From: Segatella copri
GTDB lineage: Bacteria > Bacteroidota > Bacteroidia > Bacteroidales > Bacteroidaceae
Assembly (NCBI RefSeq): GCF_015074785.1
Contig: NZ_CP042464.1
Location: forward strand, 3,225,001-3,289,000
Direction of reading: 5' to 3'
DNA length: 64,000 nt
The notes below the pieces were generated by a model. The model was not told the origin of the DNA and searched no databases. It saw only the letters and a program-made list of their open reading frames with translations. Shown piece by piece: positions 53,478 to 61,994 of the stretch. Every line of letters starts with the position of its first letter. Position 1 is the stretch's first letter. Position numbers and translations under genes: made by a program.

Positions 53478-53915
53478 ATGATAAAAGTACAGATTATCAA
53501 CAAGGGGCATCAGCCTCTACCTGCGTTTGCCACACCTCAGAGTGCCGGCATGGATTTGCGTGCAAACATCGATGAGGCAATCGTGCTTCATCCTATGGAG
53601 CGACGACTGGTGCCAACCGGTCTTTATATGGCTTTGCCTGCAGGTTATGAAGCGCAGATCCGTCCTCGCAGCGGTCTGGCTTTGAAGCATGGCATTACCG
53701 TATTGAATACGCCGGGAACCATTGATGCCGATTATCGCGGCGAAATCATGGTTCTGCTCATCAATTTCTCTACAGAGGATTTCGTTATCAACGATGGCGA
53801 ACGTATAGCCCAGATGGTGCTGGCTAAGCACGAACAATGCGATTTCATCGAGGTTAATGAACTCGATGAAACCGAACGTGGAGCCGGCGGATACGGTCAT
53901 ACGGGTGTAAAATAA
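53478..53915 (+). CDS. dut: dUTP diphosphatase
   Basis: 145 aa trimeric dUTPase. All five motifs are visible: [42 protein letters not shown] and the C-terminal arm [11 protein letters not shown]. Splits dUTP to dUMP and PPi, feeding thymidylate synthesis and keeping uracil out of DNA. First gene of a run with the TPR, DUF4292 and EnvC-like genes (gap 36 nt), so its transcript may include envelope genes. Confidence 0.98.
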   Translation: MIKVQIINKGHQPLPAFATPQSAGMDLRANIDEAIVLHPMERRLVPTGLYMALPAGYEAQIRPRSGLALKHGITVLNTPGTIDADYRGEIMVLLINFSTEDFVINDGERIAQMVLAKHEQCDFIEVNELDETERGAGGYGHTGVK

Positions 53916-53951
53916 CAGATTATTAAAGATAGAATAGAAAGGATTAGAATC

Positions 53952-55808
53952 GTGAAGATGAATCTTAGAAATATCAGTTGGGCAATGGGGCTGGTCTTGC
54001 TGGGTTCGGTAGCCATGCCGTCGCTTGCCCGTAAAAAGAAGGTGCAGCCGGTTCAGAAGCCGGCGGTTCAGGAGGACCATCTCTCTCCGAACGACCGCCA
54101 GCGCTACAACTATTTCTTCCTGGAGGGAGCGCGCCAGCAGGCTGCCGGCAATTATTCGGCAGCTTTCGACCTTTTTGAGCATGCCCGGAAGATTGACCCG
54201 AAGGCGGCTGAAACCTATTTCTATGAGTCGCTTTTCTATTCTCAGCTCAAGCAGGATTCCCTGGCACTTGCCTATATGCAGAAGGCAATAGAACTGAATC
54301 CGGAAAACCAGACCTATGCAGAGCAGTTGGGCAGATATTATATAGGTAGCCAGAAATACGATCTTGCCATCGATGCCTATGAGGATCTGTATGCCAAAAA
54401 CCACGATAATACCGATGCCCTCCGCATCCTGGTTCAGCTTTATTCCCAGAATAAGGATTATAAATCGGTACTCAAAACCATTTCGCGTCTTGAGGTGGAA
54501 GAAGGTGAAAGCGAACAGTTCACCCTCTCTAAAATGAGAGTTTATGAACTGATGAACGACAAGAAGGCTGCCTATCAGGAACTGAAGTCGCTGGTAGACC
54601 AGCATCCGCTGGATATGCAGTATAAGACAATGCTGGGCAACTGGCTCGTACAGCACAACCGCCAGAAGGAAGCCTACAAGTGCTTTACCGATGTACTGAA
54701 GGAAGAGCCTGATAACTCCTATGCCCAGATGTCGCTTTACGACTATTATAATGCCACCCATCAGGAGCAGCTTGCCGGGCAAATGCTCGATAAGATATTG
54801 ATGAGTCCGAAATCGGATCTGGAGACCAAAGTGATGATGTACCGCTCTTTCATTCAGAAGAACGAGAGCGAAGGTGGCGATTCTACCAAGGTGATTGCGC
54901 TGTTCGACAAGGCACTCAACGTAGCTCATCCGTCAGCCGAAGTGGCAGAGATGAGAGCTGCTTATATGAGTTTGAAGAAGATGCCTGCCGACTCTGTTTG
55001 CCGTGCCTTCGAAAAGGTGCTTACCATAGCTCCGGATAACGTGAATGCCAGAATGCAACTTGTACAGATGCTCTGGAACGAGAAGAAATATGACCTGGTT
55101 TCCCTGCAATGTAAGGCGGCTCAGGAGTATAATCCCGAAGAAATGGTGTTCTATTACTTCGGTGGAATGGCGTATTATCAGAAAGATAAGGAAGACGAGG
55201 CGCTCCGTGAGTTCCGTCTCGGATTGGCGCAGGTGAATGCACAGTCGCCTGCCGACCTGGTATCCGACCTCTATGCCGTAACCGGCGATATCCTTCATAA
55301 GAAAGGTGAAGAGCAGGAAGCCTTTGCGGCTTACGATTCCTGCCTGCAATGGAAAGACGACAACGTGATGGCTCTGAACAACTATGCCTACTATCTGAGC
55401 GAGAAGGGTGTTGACCTGCATAAGGCTGAGGCGATGAGCTACAAGACCATCAAGGCAGAGCCGAACAACGGTACTTATCTGGATACCTATGCTTGGATTC
55501 TCTTTATGGAAGAACGCTATGCTGATGCCAAGACTTATATAGACCAGGCACTCAAAAACCGCGATTCCACCGCAGATAACAGTACGGTTCTGGAACATGC
55601 CGGAGATATCTATTATATGAATGGTATGGCCGATGAATCCGTGGATTTCTGGAAGAAAGCCTATACCGGCGAGAACCAGACTGAGGTGCTGGCATGGAAG
55701 ATTAAGAACAGACAATATATTACCGGAGAAGAACTGAAGAAGCGTAATGCGCCAAAGCAGAAACCTGCCGCTACGAAGAAGTCAGTTAGAAAAGGTAAGA
55801 AGAAATAA
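53952..55808 (+). CDS. Secreted tetratricopeptide-repeat protein
   Basis: 618 aa (start M1 or M3) with a signal peptide ending about residue 26 (AMPSLARKKK). At least eight TPR-like units run from about 45 to 590 (ARQQAAGNYSAAFDLFEHARKIDP, ALAYMQKAIELNPENQ, DAYEDLYAKN, ALNNYAYYLSEKGVDLHKAEAM). The C-terminus is basic (KQKPAATKKSVRKGKKK). Likely a periplasmic scaffold. Located between dut and a DUF4292 lipoprotein plus an EnvC-like activator, suggesting an envelope or cell-wall role, inferred from neighbours. Confidence 0.88.
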   Translation: MKMNLRNISWAMGLVLLGSVAMPSLARKKKVQPVQKPAVQEDHLSPNDRQRYNYFFLEGARQQAAGNYSAAFDLFEHARKIDPKAAETYFYESLFYSQLKQDSLALAYMQKAIELNPENQTYAEQLGRYYIGSQKYDLAIDAYEDLYAKNHDNTDALRILVQLYSQNKDYKSVLKTISRLEVEEGESEQFTLSKMRVYELMNDKKAAYQELKSLVDQHPLDMQYKTMLGNWLVQHNRQKEAYKCFTDVLKEEPDNSYAQMSLYDYYNATHQEQLAGQMLDKILMSPKSDLETKVMMYRSFIQKNESEGGDSTKVIALFDKALNVAHPSAEVAEMRAAYMSLKKMPADSVCRAFEKVLTIAPDNVNARMQLVQMLWNEKKYDLVSLQCKAAQEYNPEEMVFYYFGGMAYYQKDKEDEALREFRLGLAQVNAQSPADLVSDLYAVTGDILHKKGEEQEAFAAYDSCLQWKDDNVMALNNYAYYLSEKGVDLHKAEAMSYKTIKAEPNNGTYLDTYAWILFMEERYADAKTYIDQALKNRDSTADNSTVLEHAGDIYYMNGMADESVDFWKKAYTGENQTEVLAWKIKNRQYITGEELKKRNAPKQKPAATKKSVRKGKKK

Positions 55809-55833
55809 ACGGAAAGTAGAAAAATCAGGAAAG

Positions 55834-56760
55834 ATGAAATATACAATGAAGAAGAATAAGATGATGCTGCTTGCCGCAGCCTGCAGCATCCTGCTCCTCG
55901 GTTCTTGCGGAACCAGCAAGAATGTACAGGGTTCTGGCTCCACATCAGCCAGTCATCAGAAAGAGAATGCCACCAAGGGTTCTGCCTCTCGTCAGAGTGA
56001 GACGCTCAAGAAGTTGGCTTTCGTACAGAAGGTTTCAGACAATCAGGTGTATACCAGGAATATTGTAGGCAACATGTCGTTTACTCTCCAGGCAGGTGAT
56101 AAGGACATTACCGTGCCGGGCAAACTGAGCATGCGTAAGGATGAAATCATCCGCATCCAGCTCTTTATTCCTATCTTAGGTACAGAGGTGGGCCGTCTGG
56201 AGTTTACTCCCGACCATGTACTTATCATCGACCGTCTTCACAAGGAATATATCAAGGCAGATTATACCCAGGTAGACTTCCTCAAGAAGCAGGGCATCTC
56301 CTTCTATTCTCTGCAGGCTCTCTTCTGGAACCAGCTGCTCCTGCCGGGCGAAAGAACTGTGAAGGAATCAGACCTCAAGAAGTTTGATGCCACCCTGGAT
56401 GTGGCAGGAGACAATGTGCCGGTAAGTTTCAAGAATGGAAACATGACCTATTCCTGGACAGCCAACCGCACTACCGGCCGTATCATAGCTGCAGATGTTG
56501 TCTATAAGAGTGCGCAGAACGGCACCTCCAATCTCCACGTCGACTACGGCAACTTCAAGAGTGTAGGCGTCAAGATGTTCCCTGCCTCCCTGAATCTGGC
56601 GATGACCACTACTGCTACCAGGAAAAAGCAGGAGGCTAAGATCAGTCTGGAATTGAATCAGGTGAAGACCGACAGCAAGTGGAGTACTCAGACAGAGATT
56701 TCCAGCAAATACAAGCAGATTTCTCCAACAGATGTGCTCAGCAAGATATTGAGTATGTAG
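55834..56760 (+). CDS. DUF4292 family lipoprotein
   Basis: 308 aa from ATG 55834. The signal peptide ends in a lipobox LLLGSC with the lipidated Cys near residue 27. The mature part is beta-rich (TLQAGDKDITVPGKLSMRKDEIIRIQLFIPILGTEVGRLEFTPD), the pattern of DUF4292, a Bacteroidota family structurally likened to LolA/LolB-type half-barrels that handle lipids or lipoproteins; that likeness is recalled, not tested. An in-frame ATG at 55747 inside the TPR gene is rejected because the signal peptide begins at 55834. Confidence 0.85.
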   Translation: MKYTMKKNKMMLLAAACSILLLGSCGTSKNVQGSGSTSASHQKENATKGSASRQSETLKKLAFVQKVSDNQVYTRNIVGNMSFTLQAGDKDITVPGKLSMRKDEIIRIQLFIPILGTEVGRLEFTPDHVLIIDRLHKEYIKADYTQVDFLKKQGISFYSLQALFWNQLLLPGERTVKESDLKKFDATLDVAGDNVPVSFKNGNMTYSWTANRTTGRIIAADVVYKSAQNGTSNLHVDYGNFKSVGVKMFPASLNLAMTTTATRKKQEAKISLELNQVKTDSKWSTQTEISSKYKQISPTDVLSKILSM

Positions 56761-56810
56761 ATGCTCATCGAGAGTTTGTAAGTATAGAATATGAGTTTTT
56801 AATATAAGAA

Positions 56811-58592
56811 ATGAAGCGAATCTTATTATTCATCATGGCAATCACCTTCTCGCTCGCACCTTTTGCGCAGAAGCATTCTGCCCAGAAGAAGCCGGTGAGA
56901 AAGACTGCCGTAACTGCGAAAAAGAAGCCTGCTACTCCTGCCAGAAAGACGAACAGCAGAAGTCATGCGGCCAGAAAGACATCCAAACCAGCTGCGCCAA
57001 CCAGAGCAGAACGCAAGGCGGCAACCTATAGCAATGCCTCTATCCGAGGTTTGCAGGGACAGCGCGCTTCTATCCGGAAGAAGATCAGAGAGCAGGAGCA
57101 GGCTTTGCAGAGAAATAAGGCGGATGTGAAGAAACGTCTTGAAGACCTGATGGCGCTGAACGGAGAAATAGACCAGAGTCAGAAGAAGATTGACGGCATC
57201 CAGAAGGATATCCATCATATTGACGGCAATATCGGCATTCTGCAGGCACAGTTGAAAACGCTTCAGCAACAGTTGCAGGACCGCAAGAACAAGTATATCC
57301 GTTCCATGCGCTATATGAGCCGTCATCATACGGTTCAGGATAAGCTGATGTTCATCTTCAGCGCCAAGAATCTGACACAGATGTATCGCCGCCTTTCCTT
57401 CATCCGCCAGTATTCTTCCTATCAGAAGGTGCAGGGCGAGGCTGTAAAGGCTAAGCAGAAGCAGGTGAACGAGAAGCACCAGCAGTTGCAGCATGTAAAG
57501 GGACATAAGAACACCTTATTATATAAGGGTAAGCAGGAGAAGACGGCATTGGAAGGTAAGCAGACCCAGCAGCAGGAGATGGTGCAGGGACTGCAGAAAC
57601 AGCAGAAGACCATTCAGGCTGTAATTGCCGACCAGCGTCAGAAAGATGCGGCAATCAACGCTCAGATTGACCGCTTGATAGCTCAGGAAGTAGCCAAGGC
57701 AAGAGCCCGTGCTGCTGCCGAGGCTAAGCGAAAGGCCGCTGCCGCTGCTGCCGCCAAGAAACGTGCCGAGGAACTGGCTCGCAAGAAAGCTGCTGCCGAG
57801 GCTGCTGCCAGAGAGAATGCCCGTCGTATAGCCGAAGCCAAGGCGCGTGAGGCTGCTGCCGAAGCTGCCCGCAGAAAGGCTGCCGAAGAAGCAAGACTGG
57901 CTGCCGAGGCTGCAAGAAAGGCTCAGGAGGAGGCTGCTGCCCAGGCAGAAGCAAAGGCGAAGGCAAAAGCGCAGGCTAGGGCGCGTGCTGCTGCCGAGGC
58001 TGCCAAGCGTGCTGCCGCAGAGCAGGCTGCCCGTGAGGCTGCTGCCGAACAGGCTGCAAGAAAGGCGGAGGCTGAAAGACAGGCTGCCGAGTTGAAGGCG
58101 AAGATGGATGCGGAACGCAGTACCCGTGAGATTGCCGCTGCCAAGAAGGAGGCACAGGAGGCTTCTACCTTGAGTTCGGTAGACCGCATGCTGAGCGGTG
58201 GATTCGAGGCTAACCGTGGTAGATTGCCGATGCCTATCAGCGGCAGTTACCGTGTGGTGAGTCATTTCGGTCAGTATAATGTAGAAGGTTTGAAGGGCGT
58301 AACGCTCGACAATAAGGGTATCAATATCCAGGGCAAGCCGGGTTGTGTGGCTCGCAGCATCTACGATGGTGAGGTGAGTGCCGTTTTCGGTTATGGTGGC
58401 ATGTGGAACGTGCTGGTCCGTCATGGTGCCTACATCTCTGTTTACTGTAATCTGAAATCGGTCAGCGTTCATAAGGGTCAGAAGGTAAGTACCCGTCAGG
58501 CTTTGGGTAGTGTTGGCTCTGAAAACATCCTCCAGTTCCAGCTTCGCAAGGAGACTGCCAAGCTCAATCCGGAGGCTTGGCTGAGCCGATAA
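56811..58592 (+). CDS. envC: EnvC-like murein hydrolase activator with degenerate LytM (M23) domain
   Basis: 593 aa. Signal peptide (about 1-19), a basic region, then coiled coils from about 75 to 280 (IRGLQGQRASIRKKIREQEQ). Residues about 285-450 are a long Ala/Arg/Lys/Glu-rich helix with AAAEAARKAA-type repeats. The LytM domain (about 470-593) keeps the fold (HFGQY, IYDGEVSAVFGYGGMWNVLVRHG, YISVYCNL), but the zinc ligands are lost: Asp/Asn (LDNKGI) where HxGI is usual, and FQLR where HxH-type FEI is usual. This is the activator, not hydrolase, pattern: EnvC activates amidases at the septum. Fourth gene of the dut operon. Confidence 0.9.
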   Translation: MKRILLFIMAITFSLAPFAQKHSAQKKPVRKTAVTAKKKPATPARKTNSRSHAARKTSKPAAPTRAERKAATYSNASIRGLQGQRASIRKKIREQEQALQRNKADVKKRLEDLMALNGEIDQSQKKIDGIQKDIHHIDGNIGILQAQLKTLQQQLQDRKNKYIRSMRYMSRHHTVQDKLMFIFSAKNLTQMYRRLSFIRQYSSYQKVQGEAVKAKQKQVNEKHQQLQHVKGHKNTLLYKGKQEKTALEGKQTQQQEMVQGLQKQQKTIQAVIADQRQKDAAINAQIDRLIAQEVAKARARAAAEAKRKAAAAAAAKKRAEELARKKAAAEAAARENARRIAEAKAREAAAEAARRKAAEEARLAAEAARKAQEEAAAQAEAKAKAKAQARARAAAEAAKRAAAEQAAREAAAEQAARKAEAERQAAELKAKMDAERSTREIAAAKKEAQEASTLSSVDRMLSGGFEANRGRLPMPISGSYRVVSHFGQYNVEGLKGVTLDNKGINIQGKPGCVARSIYDGEVSAVFGYGGMWNVLVRHGAYISVYCNLKSVSVHKGQKVSTRQALGSVGSENILQFQLRKETAKLNPEAWLSR

Positions 58593-58661
58593 TGTATGAA
58601 TAATTGCAGACGGTAGTATTTTTACTGCCTGGTTGCTGTAAATGATTCAAGTTTCGTAAGT

Positions 58662-58759
58662 TTTTGCCCCACACGCCCTGTTTTGCCCCACACGCCCTGA
58701 AAGGGCAGAAACTCCTAGCCCAGGGCGTGCTGCTTCTGGAGCTTTTGGGCCTTCAGCCC
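58662..58759. repeat. REP-like palindromic element with 19-nt tandem repeat
   Basis: TTTTGCCCCACACGCCCTG occurs twice in direct tandem (58662-58680, 58681-58699). CACGCCCT (58691-58698) pairs with AGGGCGTG (58722-58729); GCCCTGAAAGGGC near 58694-58707 and GGGCCTTCAGCCC (58747-58759) are further small hairpins. GC-rich against its AT-rich surroundings, between the envC stop and its terminator. Resembles dispersed REP elements of other genomes; no RAYT transposase is in the window. Confidence 0.7.
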
Positions 58760-58806
58760 GTACTTAAGCCATATGCGAAAGTTCAGTTGCTAAGTCAGAA
58801 AATAGA

Positions 58807-58848
58807 AGACAATCGCTTGCAAATTGTGCAAACGATTGTCTTTTTTTT
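58807..58848 (+). terminator. Terminator of the dut-envC operon
   Basis: 15-bp stem (58807-58821 with 58827-58841, one mismatch), 5-nt loop and eight T. It lies 215 nt after the envC stop, beyond the REP-like element. Confidence 0.88.
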
Positions 58849-58895
58849 ATGCTATTTATTTAACTTTTCTTCATCTGCTTTTCAAAAAGTATTCT

Positions 58896-58903
58896 TATTT
58901 TTG
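58896..58903 (+). promoter_or_regulatory. Promoter -7 box of the starch-binding protein / amylase operon
   Basis: TATTTTTG, about 41-48 nt before the candidate starts of the first gene. Confidence 0.6.
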
Positions 58904-58943
58904 CCGACGAAATCTTATAATTCAAACTTAATACATTTTGTTT

Positions 58944-59753
58944 ATGCAGAAATTTTATACGTTGATTTGTACACTGGTATTGCTGCTGAGCATGACCTTC
59001 ATGGCTCCAGTTTCAGCACTTGCGGCAGACTATACACCAGTGGTAACGGAAAATGAAATCTCCGTGTTTTTGGAAACAAGTTATGACAATGCCAAGATTT
59101 GGGCATGGAATGACAAGGTGAGTCAGTTTACTACTGCTAAGTGGCCTGGAGATGCCATGACTTTGGTGGGAACTAAAGATGGCAAGAATGTCTTTAAATG
59201 GACATATACAGTTGGTACTGAAATTCCTACTGGTGTTATCTTTACTCATGATGGTGGGCAGAAACTTGTAGACGCTAACCTGGAATTCAAGAATCATGGA
59301 TATTATGTAGAAGGTAATTTCACCAAGACCATTGAGACTGCTCCTGCAGGCAAGGTAAAGGTGTTCTTTGATAATACAATAGAGAACCTGAAGAATGTAT
59401 ATTGCTATATTTATAACGGAACTGAGGCTTCTGTAGAATGGCCTGGCGTGAAGATGCAGCTCGACGAAGAGACTGAGTATAACGGCAAGAAAGGCTATTA
59501 TTCTTTGGAGGTTCCTGCTGCTTTCCTTACAGGTTGTTTCGTCATCAATAATGGCGAAGCAGGTTCAGCTCTTCAGGGAGAAACGGTTTATGTAGACGGT
59601 AAGGTTGTTACAGCCATAGAGAATACTACCATCACAGCTGTGAAGAAGACAACCGATGATGCCTGGTATTCTATCACAGGTGTCCGTATCAGCAAGCCTG
59701 CTCAGCCAGGACTCTATATTCACAATGGTAAAAAAGTAATCATCAGAAAATAA
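58944..59753 (+). CDS. Secreted protein with two CBM26-like starch-binding modules and a C-terminal sorting-type tail
   Basis: 269 aa from ATG 58944 (58938 also possible). Signal peptide to about residue 28. Module 1 (about 37-130: ISVFLETSYDNAKIWAWND, KNVFKWTY) and module 2 (about 135-215: VFFDNTIENLKNVYCYIYNG, WPGVKM) resemble CBM26-type starch modules and match the two modules at the end of the downstream amylase. The last 27 residues (YSITGVRISKPAQPGLYIHNG, then KKVIIRK) have the form of Bacteroidota C-terminal sorting tails. No catalytic domain. Likely holds starch at the cell surface for the amylase; the tail's role is inferred. Confidence 0.8.
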   Translation: MQKFYTLICTLVLLLSMTFMAPVSALAADYTPVVTENEISVFLETSYDNAKIWAWNDKVSQFTTAKWPGDAMTLVGTKDGKNVFKWTYTVGTEIPTGVIFTHDGGQKLVDANLEFKNHGYYVEGNFTKTIETAPAGKVKVFFDNTIENLKNVYCYIYNGTEASVEWPGVKMQLDEETEYNGKKGYYSLEVPAAFLTGCFVINNGEAGSALQGETVYVDGKVVTAIENTTITAVKKTTDDAWYSITGVRISKPAQPGLYIHNGKKVIIRK

Positions 59754-59762
59754 TAGCAGAAT

Positions 59763-61964
59763 ATGAAAAAGACAATCAATTATGGTCTTCTGATGTTGGT
59801 GATGCTCTTCACCATGGCATCCAACATCTTCGCAGACAACAAATATGGTCTTAAAGACAATATTCAGGATGGTGTCATCCTTCATTGTTTCGACTGGACG
59901 TTGGCAGATATCCAGGAAGAAATTCCTAATATCGCCAAGGCAGGCTTTACTGCCGTTCAGACTTCTCCTGTTCACGAAAGAGCAGGTAAAGGATCCGTCT
60001 GGTATGATGTTTATCGTCCATACGACTTTAAGATAGGTAATGGTCTTGGTACTGAAGCTGACCTGAAGGCTCTCTGTGCTAAGGCTCATGAGTATGGGGT
60101 CAAGGTAATTGTGGATGTTGTTGCCAACCATACCGACCATCCTAACGTGGCTGCACGCTTGAAGGACGAGAGTCTTTATCATGAACGATTTGGTGTGGGT
60201 AACTGGAATGACCGCCATCAGGTTACATTTGGTATGATTGGAATGTGGGACCTCGATACCAACAATCCTACTGTGCAAGCCATCATCAAACAATACATCC
60301 AGGATTTGAAGGCCTGTGGCGTGGATGGTATCCGTTGGGATGCTATCAAGCACATCGCTTTGCCTTCTGAAGGCGATTCTTTTATGAAGAATGTGGTGGA
60401 TCAGGAGATGTACAACTATGGTGAGATCCTTGACAGTACTGGTGGTGATGATAATGTCCTTTTCCCAGAGTATCAGACCTACATGAGCATTACCGATAAT
60501 GGTTATGGTAACGGTTTTGCCAATTCTTTTGCTGGTGGTTCTATCAACGAATCTGTTGGCAATTTCAATCAGAGAAATGCAAAGACAGAAAAGTTGGTTT
60601 ATTGGGGTGAAAGCCATGATACTTATGCCAACGATGGTGGTGAGTCAAAGAATAAAAGCCAGAATGTTATCGACCGTGCTTATGCAGTTGTAGCAGGAAA
60701 CAATGGAGCTACCGCTCTTTATTTCTCTCGTCCTTTCCAGAAGGATAAGGGAGCTATCAAATTTGGTGATAAGGGAAGCGTTCACTTCAAAGATGCTGAA
60801 GTAGCTCAGGTAAACTACATGCACAACGTTTGTGCCGGCGAGCCAAACTATTATGTAAAAGGTAATGGCGTTTGTGCTCAGGTTCGTAAGAGTGGCGCTA
60901 TTATCGTATTGGGAAGTGGTTCTGACCGTGACGTGACTGTAGCCAATGGTGCTGGCGACGGCAAGTGGCTCAAGCCTGGTACTTATAAGGATATGGTAGG
61001 CGGTGGTGCTTTCACCGTCAATGCTTCTACAATCTCTGGTCATGTTGGCGAGTCAGGTATTGCTGTCATCTATAATGCTGGTTCTATTGTGCTGCCTCCT
61101 GAGGTTGTTTTCAATCCAGCTGATGGTACAGCCTTCTCTGATGAGACGCTCACTGTGACTGCTACTCCTTTGAATGCTGTTTCTGCCTGGATTCAGGTGA
61201 ATGATGGTGCTAAGCAGGATTTTACTGCTGACAAGCAGTTTACTGTAGGTGCTGATGTTGCCTATGGTAAGAATGTCACTATCACTTGGGGTGCAACTGA
61301 CAAGGAAGGCAAGACAGAAACAGGTTCGGTAACTTACAAGAAGGTGAAGGCTTACGTTCCTGAATTGGGCAAGGCTGATGAAATCTCCTGTTTCTTGGAG
61401 ACATCTAATGCGGCAGCAGCCGTATATGTATGGAATAACAAGGTTAGTCCTGTAATTAAGTATGCTGGTGATTGGAATGATGCTATCAATAAAAAGTTGC
61501 CTCCTGTAGGTAAGAGTGTTTCTGGAAAGAATGTCTTCAAGTGGACTTATGATGGCACCGAGACAAGTGCTCCTACTCAAATCATTTTCTTGGATGGTAA
61601 TGGAAATAAGATAACTGCTGACGTGGAGTTTGTCAACCACGGCTACTATGTTGACGGAGCATACAGCACTACTGTGACCAAGGTACATGAAGATGAGATC
61701 GTTGATCCAGAGTATGTTTACTTCGATAACGCTTCTAAGTGGGAGAATGTTTATTGCTACTTCTATAATGGCACAACCTCTTCTGCTGCATGGCCAGGAG
61801 TCAAGATGACTTTCGATGCATCTGCTTCTCATAATGGTAAGACTGGTTGGTATAAGGTTCAGATTCCTACGGCATATCTCAAGGCTAAGTTCTTTATCAA
61901 CGATGGTACTGCCGGTACTCCTATTAATGGCGAGAATGCCTCTACTGAACAGGTAGTGAAGTAA
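59763..61964 (+). CDS. GH13 alpha-amylase with two C-terminal CBM26-like modules
   Basis: 733 aa, signal peptide about 1-24 (NIFADN). The TIM barrel (28-340) has DVVANHT (118-124), GIRWDAIKH with nucleophile Asp193, YGEILDS with acid Glu221 and ESHDTYA with Asp286. A C-terminal beta domain follows, then an Ig-like region (about 440-530: VVFNPADGTAFSDETLTVTA) and two starch modules (about 540-640, 650-733: VYFDNASKWENVYCYFYNG). Hydrolyses internal alpha-1,4 bonds of starch. Unlike the upstream protein it has no sorting-type tail. 9 nt after that gene, so one operon. Confidence 0.95.
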   Translation: MKKTINYGLLMLVMLFTMASNIFADNKYGLKDNIQDGVILHCFDWTLADIQEEIPNIAKAGFTAVQTSPVHERAGKGSVWYDVYRPYDFKIGNGLGTEADLKALCAKAHEYGVKVIVDVVANHTDHPNVAARLKDESLYHERFGVGNWNDRHQVTFGMIGMWDLDTNNPTVQAIIKQYIQDLKACGVDGIRWDAIKHIALPSEGDSFMKNVVDQEMYNYGEILDSTGGDDNVLFPEYQTYMSITDNGYGNGFANSFAGGSINESVGNFNQRNAKTEKLVYWGESHDTYANDGGESKNKSQNVIDRAYAVVAGNNGATALYFSRPFQKDKGAIKFGDKGSVHFKDAEVAQVNYMHNVCAGEPNYYVKGNGVCAQVRKSGAIIVLGSGSDRDVTVANGAGDGKWLKPGTYKDMVGGGAFTVNASTISGHVGESGIAVIYNAGSIVLPPEVVFNPADGTAFSDETLTVTATPLNAVSAWIQVNDGAKQDFTADKQFTVGADVAYGKNVTITWGATDKEGKTETGSVTYKKVKAYVPELGKADEISCFLETSNAAAAVYVWNNKVSPVIKYAGDWNDAINKKLPPVGKSVSGKNVFKWTYDGTETSAPTQIIFLDGNGNKITADVEFVNHGYYVDGAYSTTVTKVHEDEIVDPEYVYFDNASKWENVYCYFYNGTTSSAAWPGVKMTFDASASHNGKTGWYKVQIPTAYLKAKFFINDGTAGTPINGENASTEQVVK

Positions 61965-61994
61965 TTCTGCAGGTAAACATATATATATAATATA

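Noticed and set aside
61950..61994. Amylase truncated by the IS982-family element
   Set aside because: The stop codon lies 30 nt before the IS, and beyond the second duplicated 8-mer only the terminator follows; no remnant of a coding tail exists on the far side.
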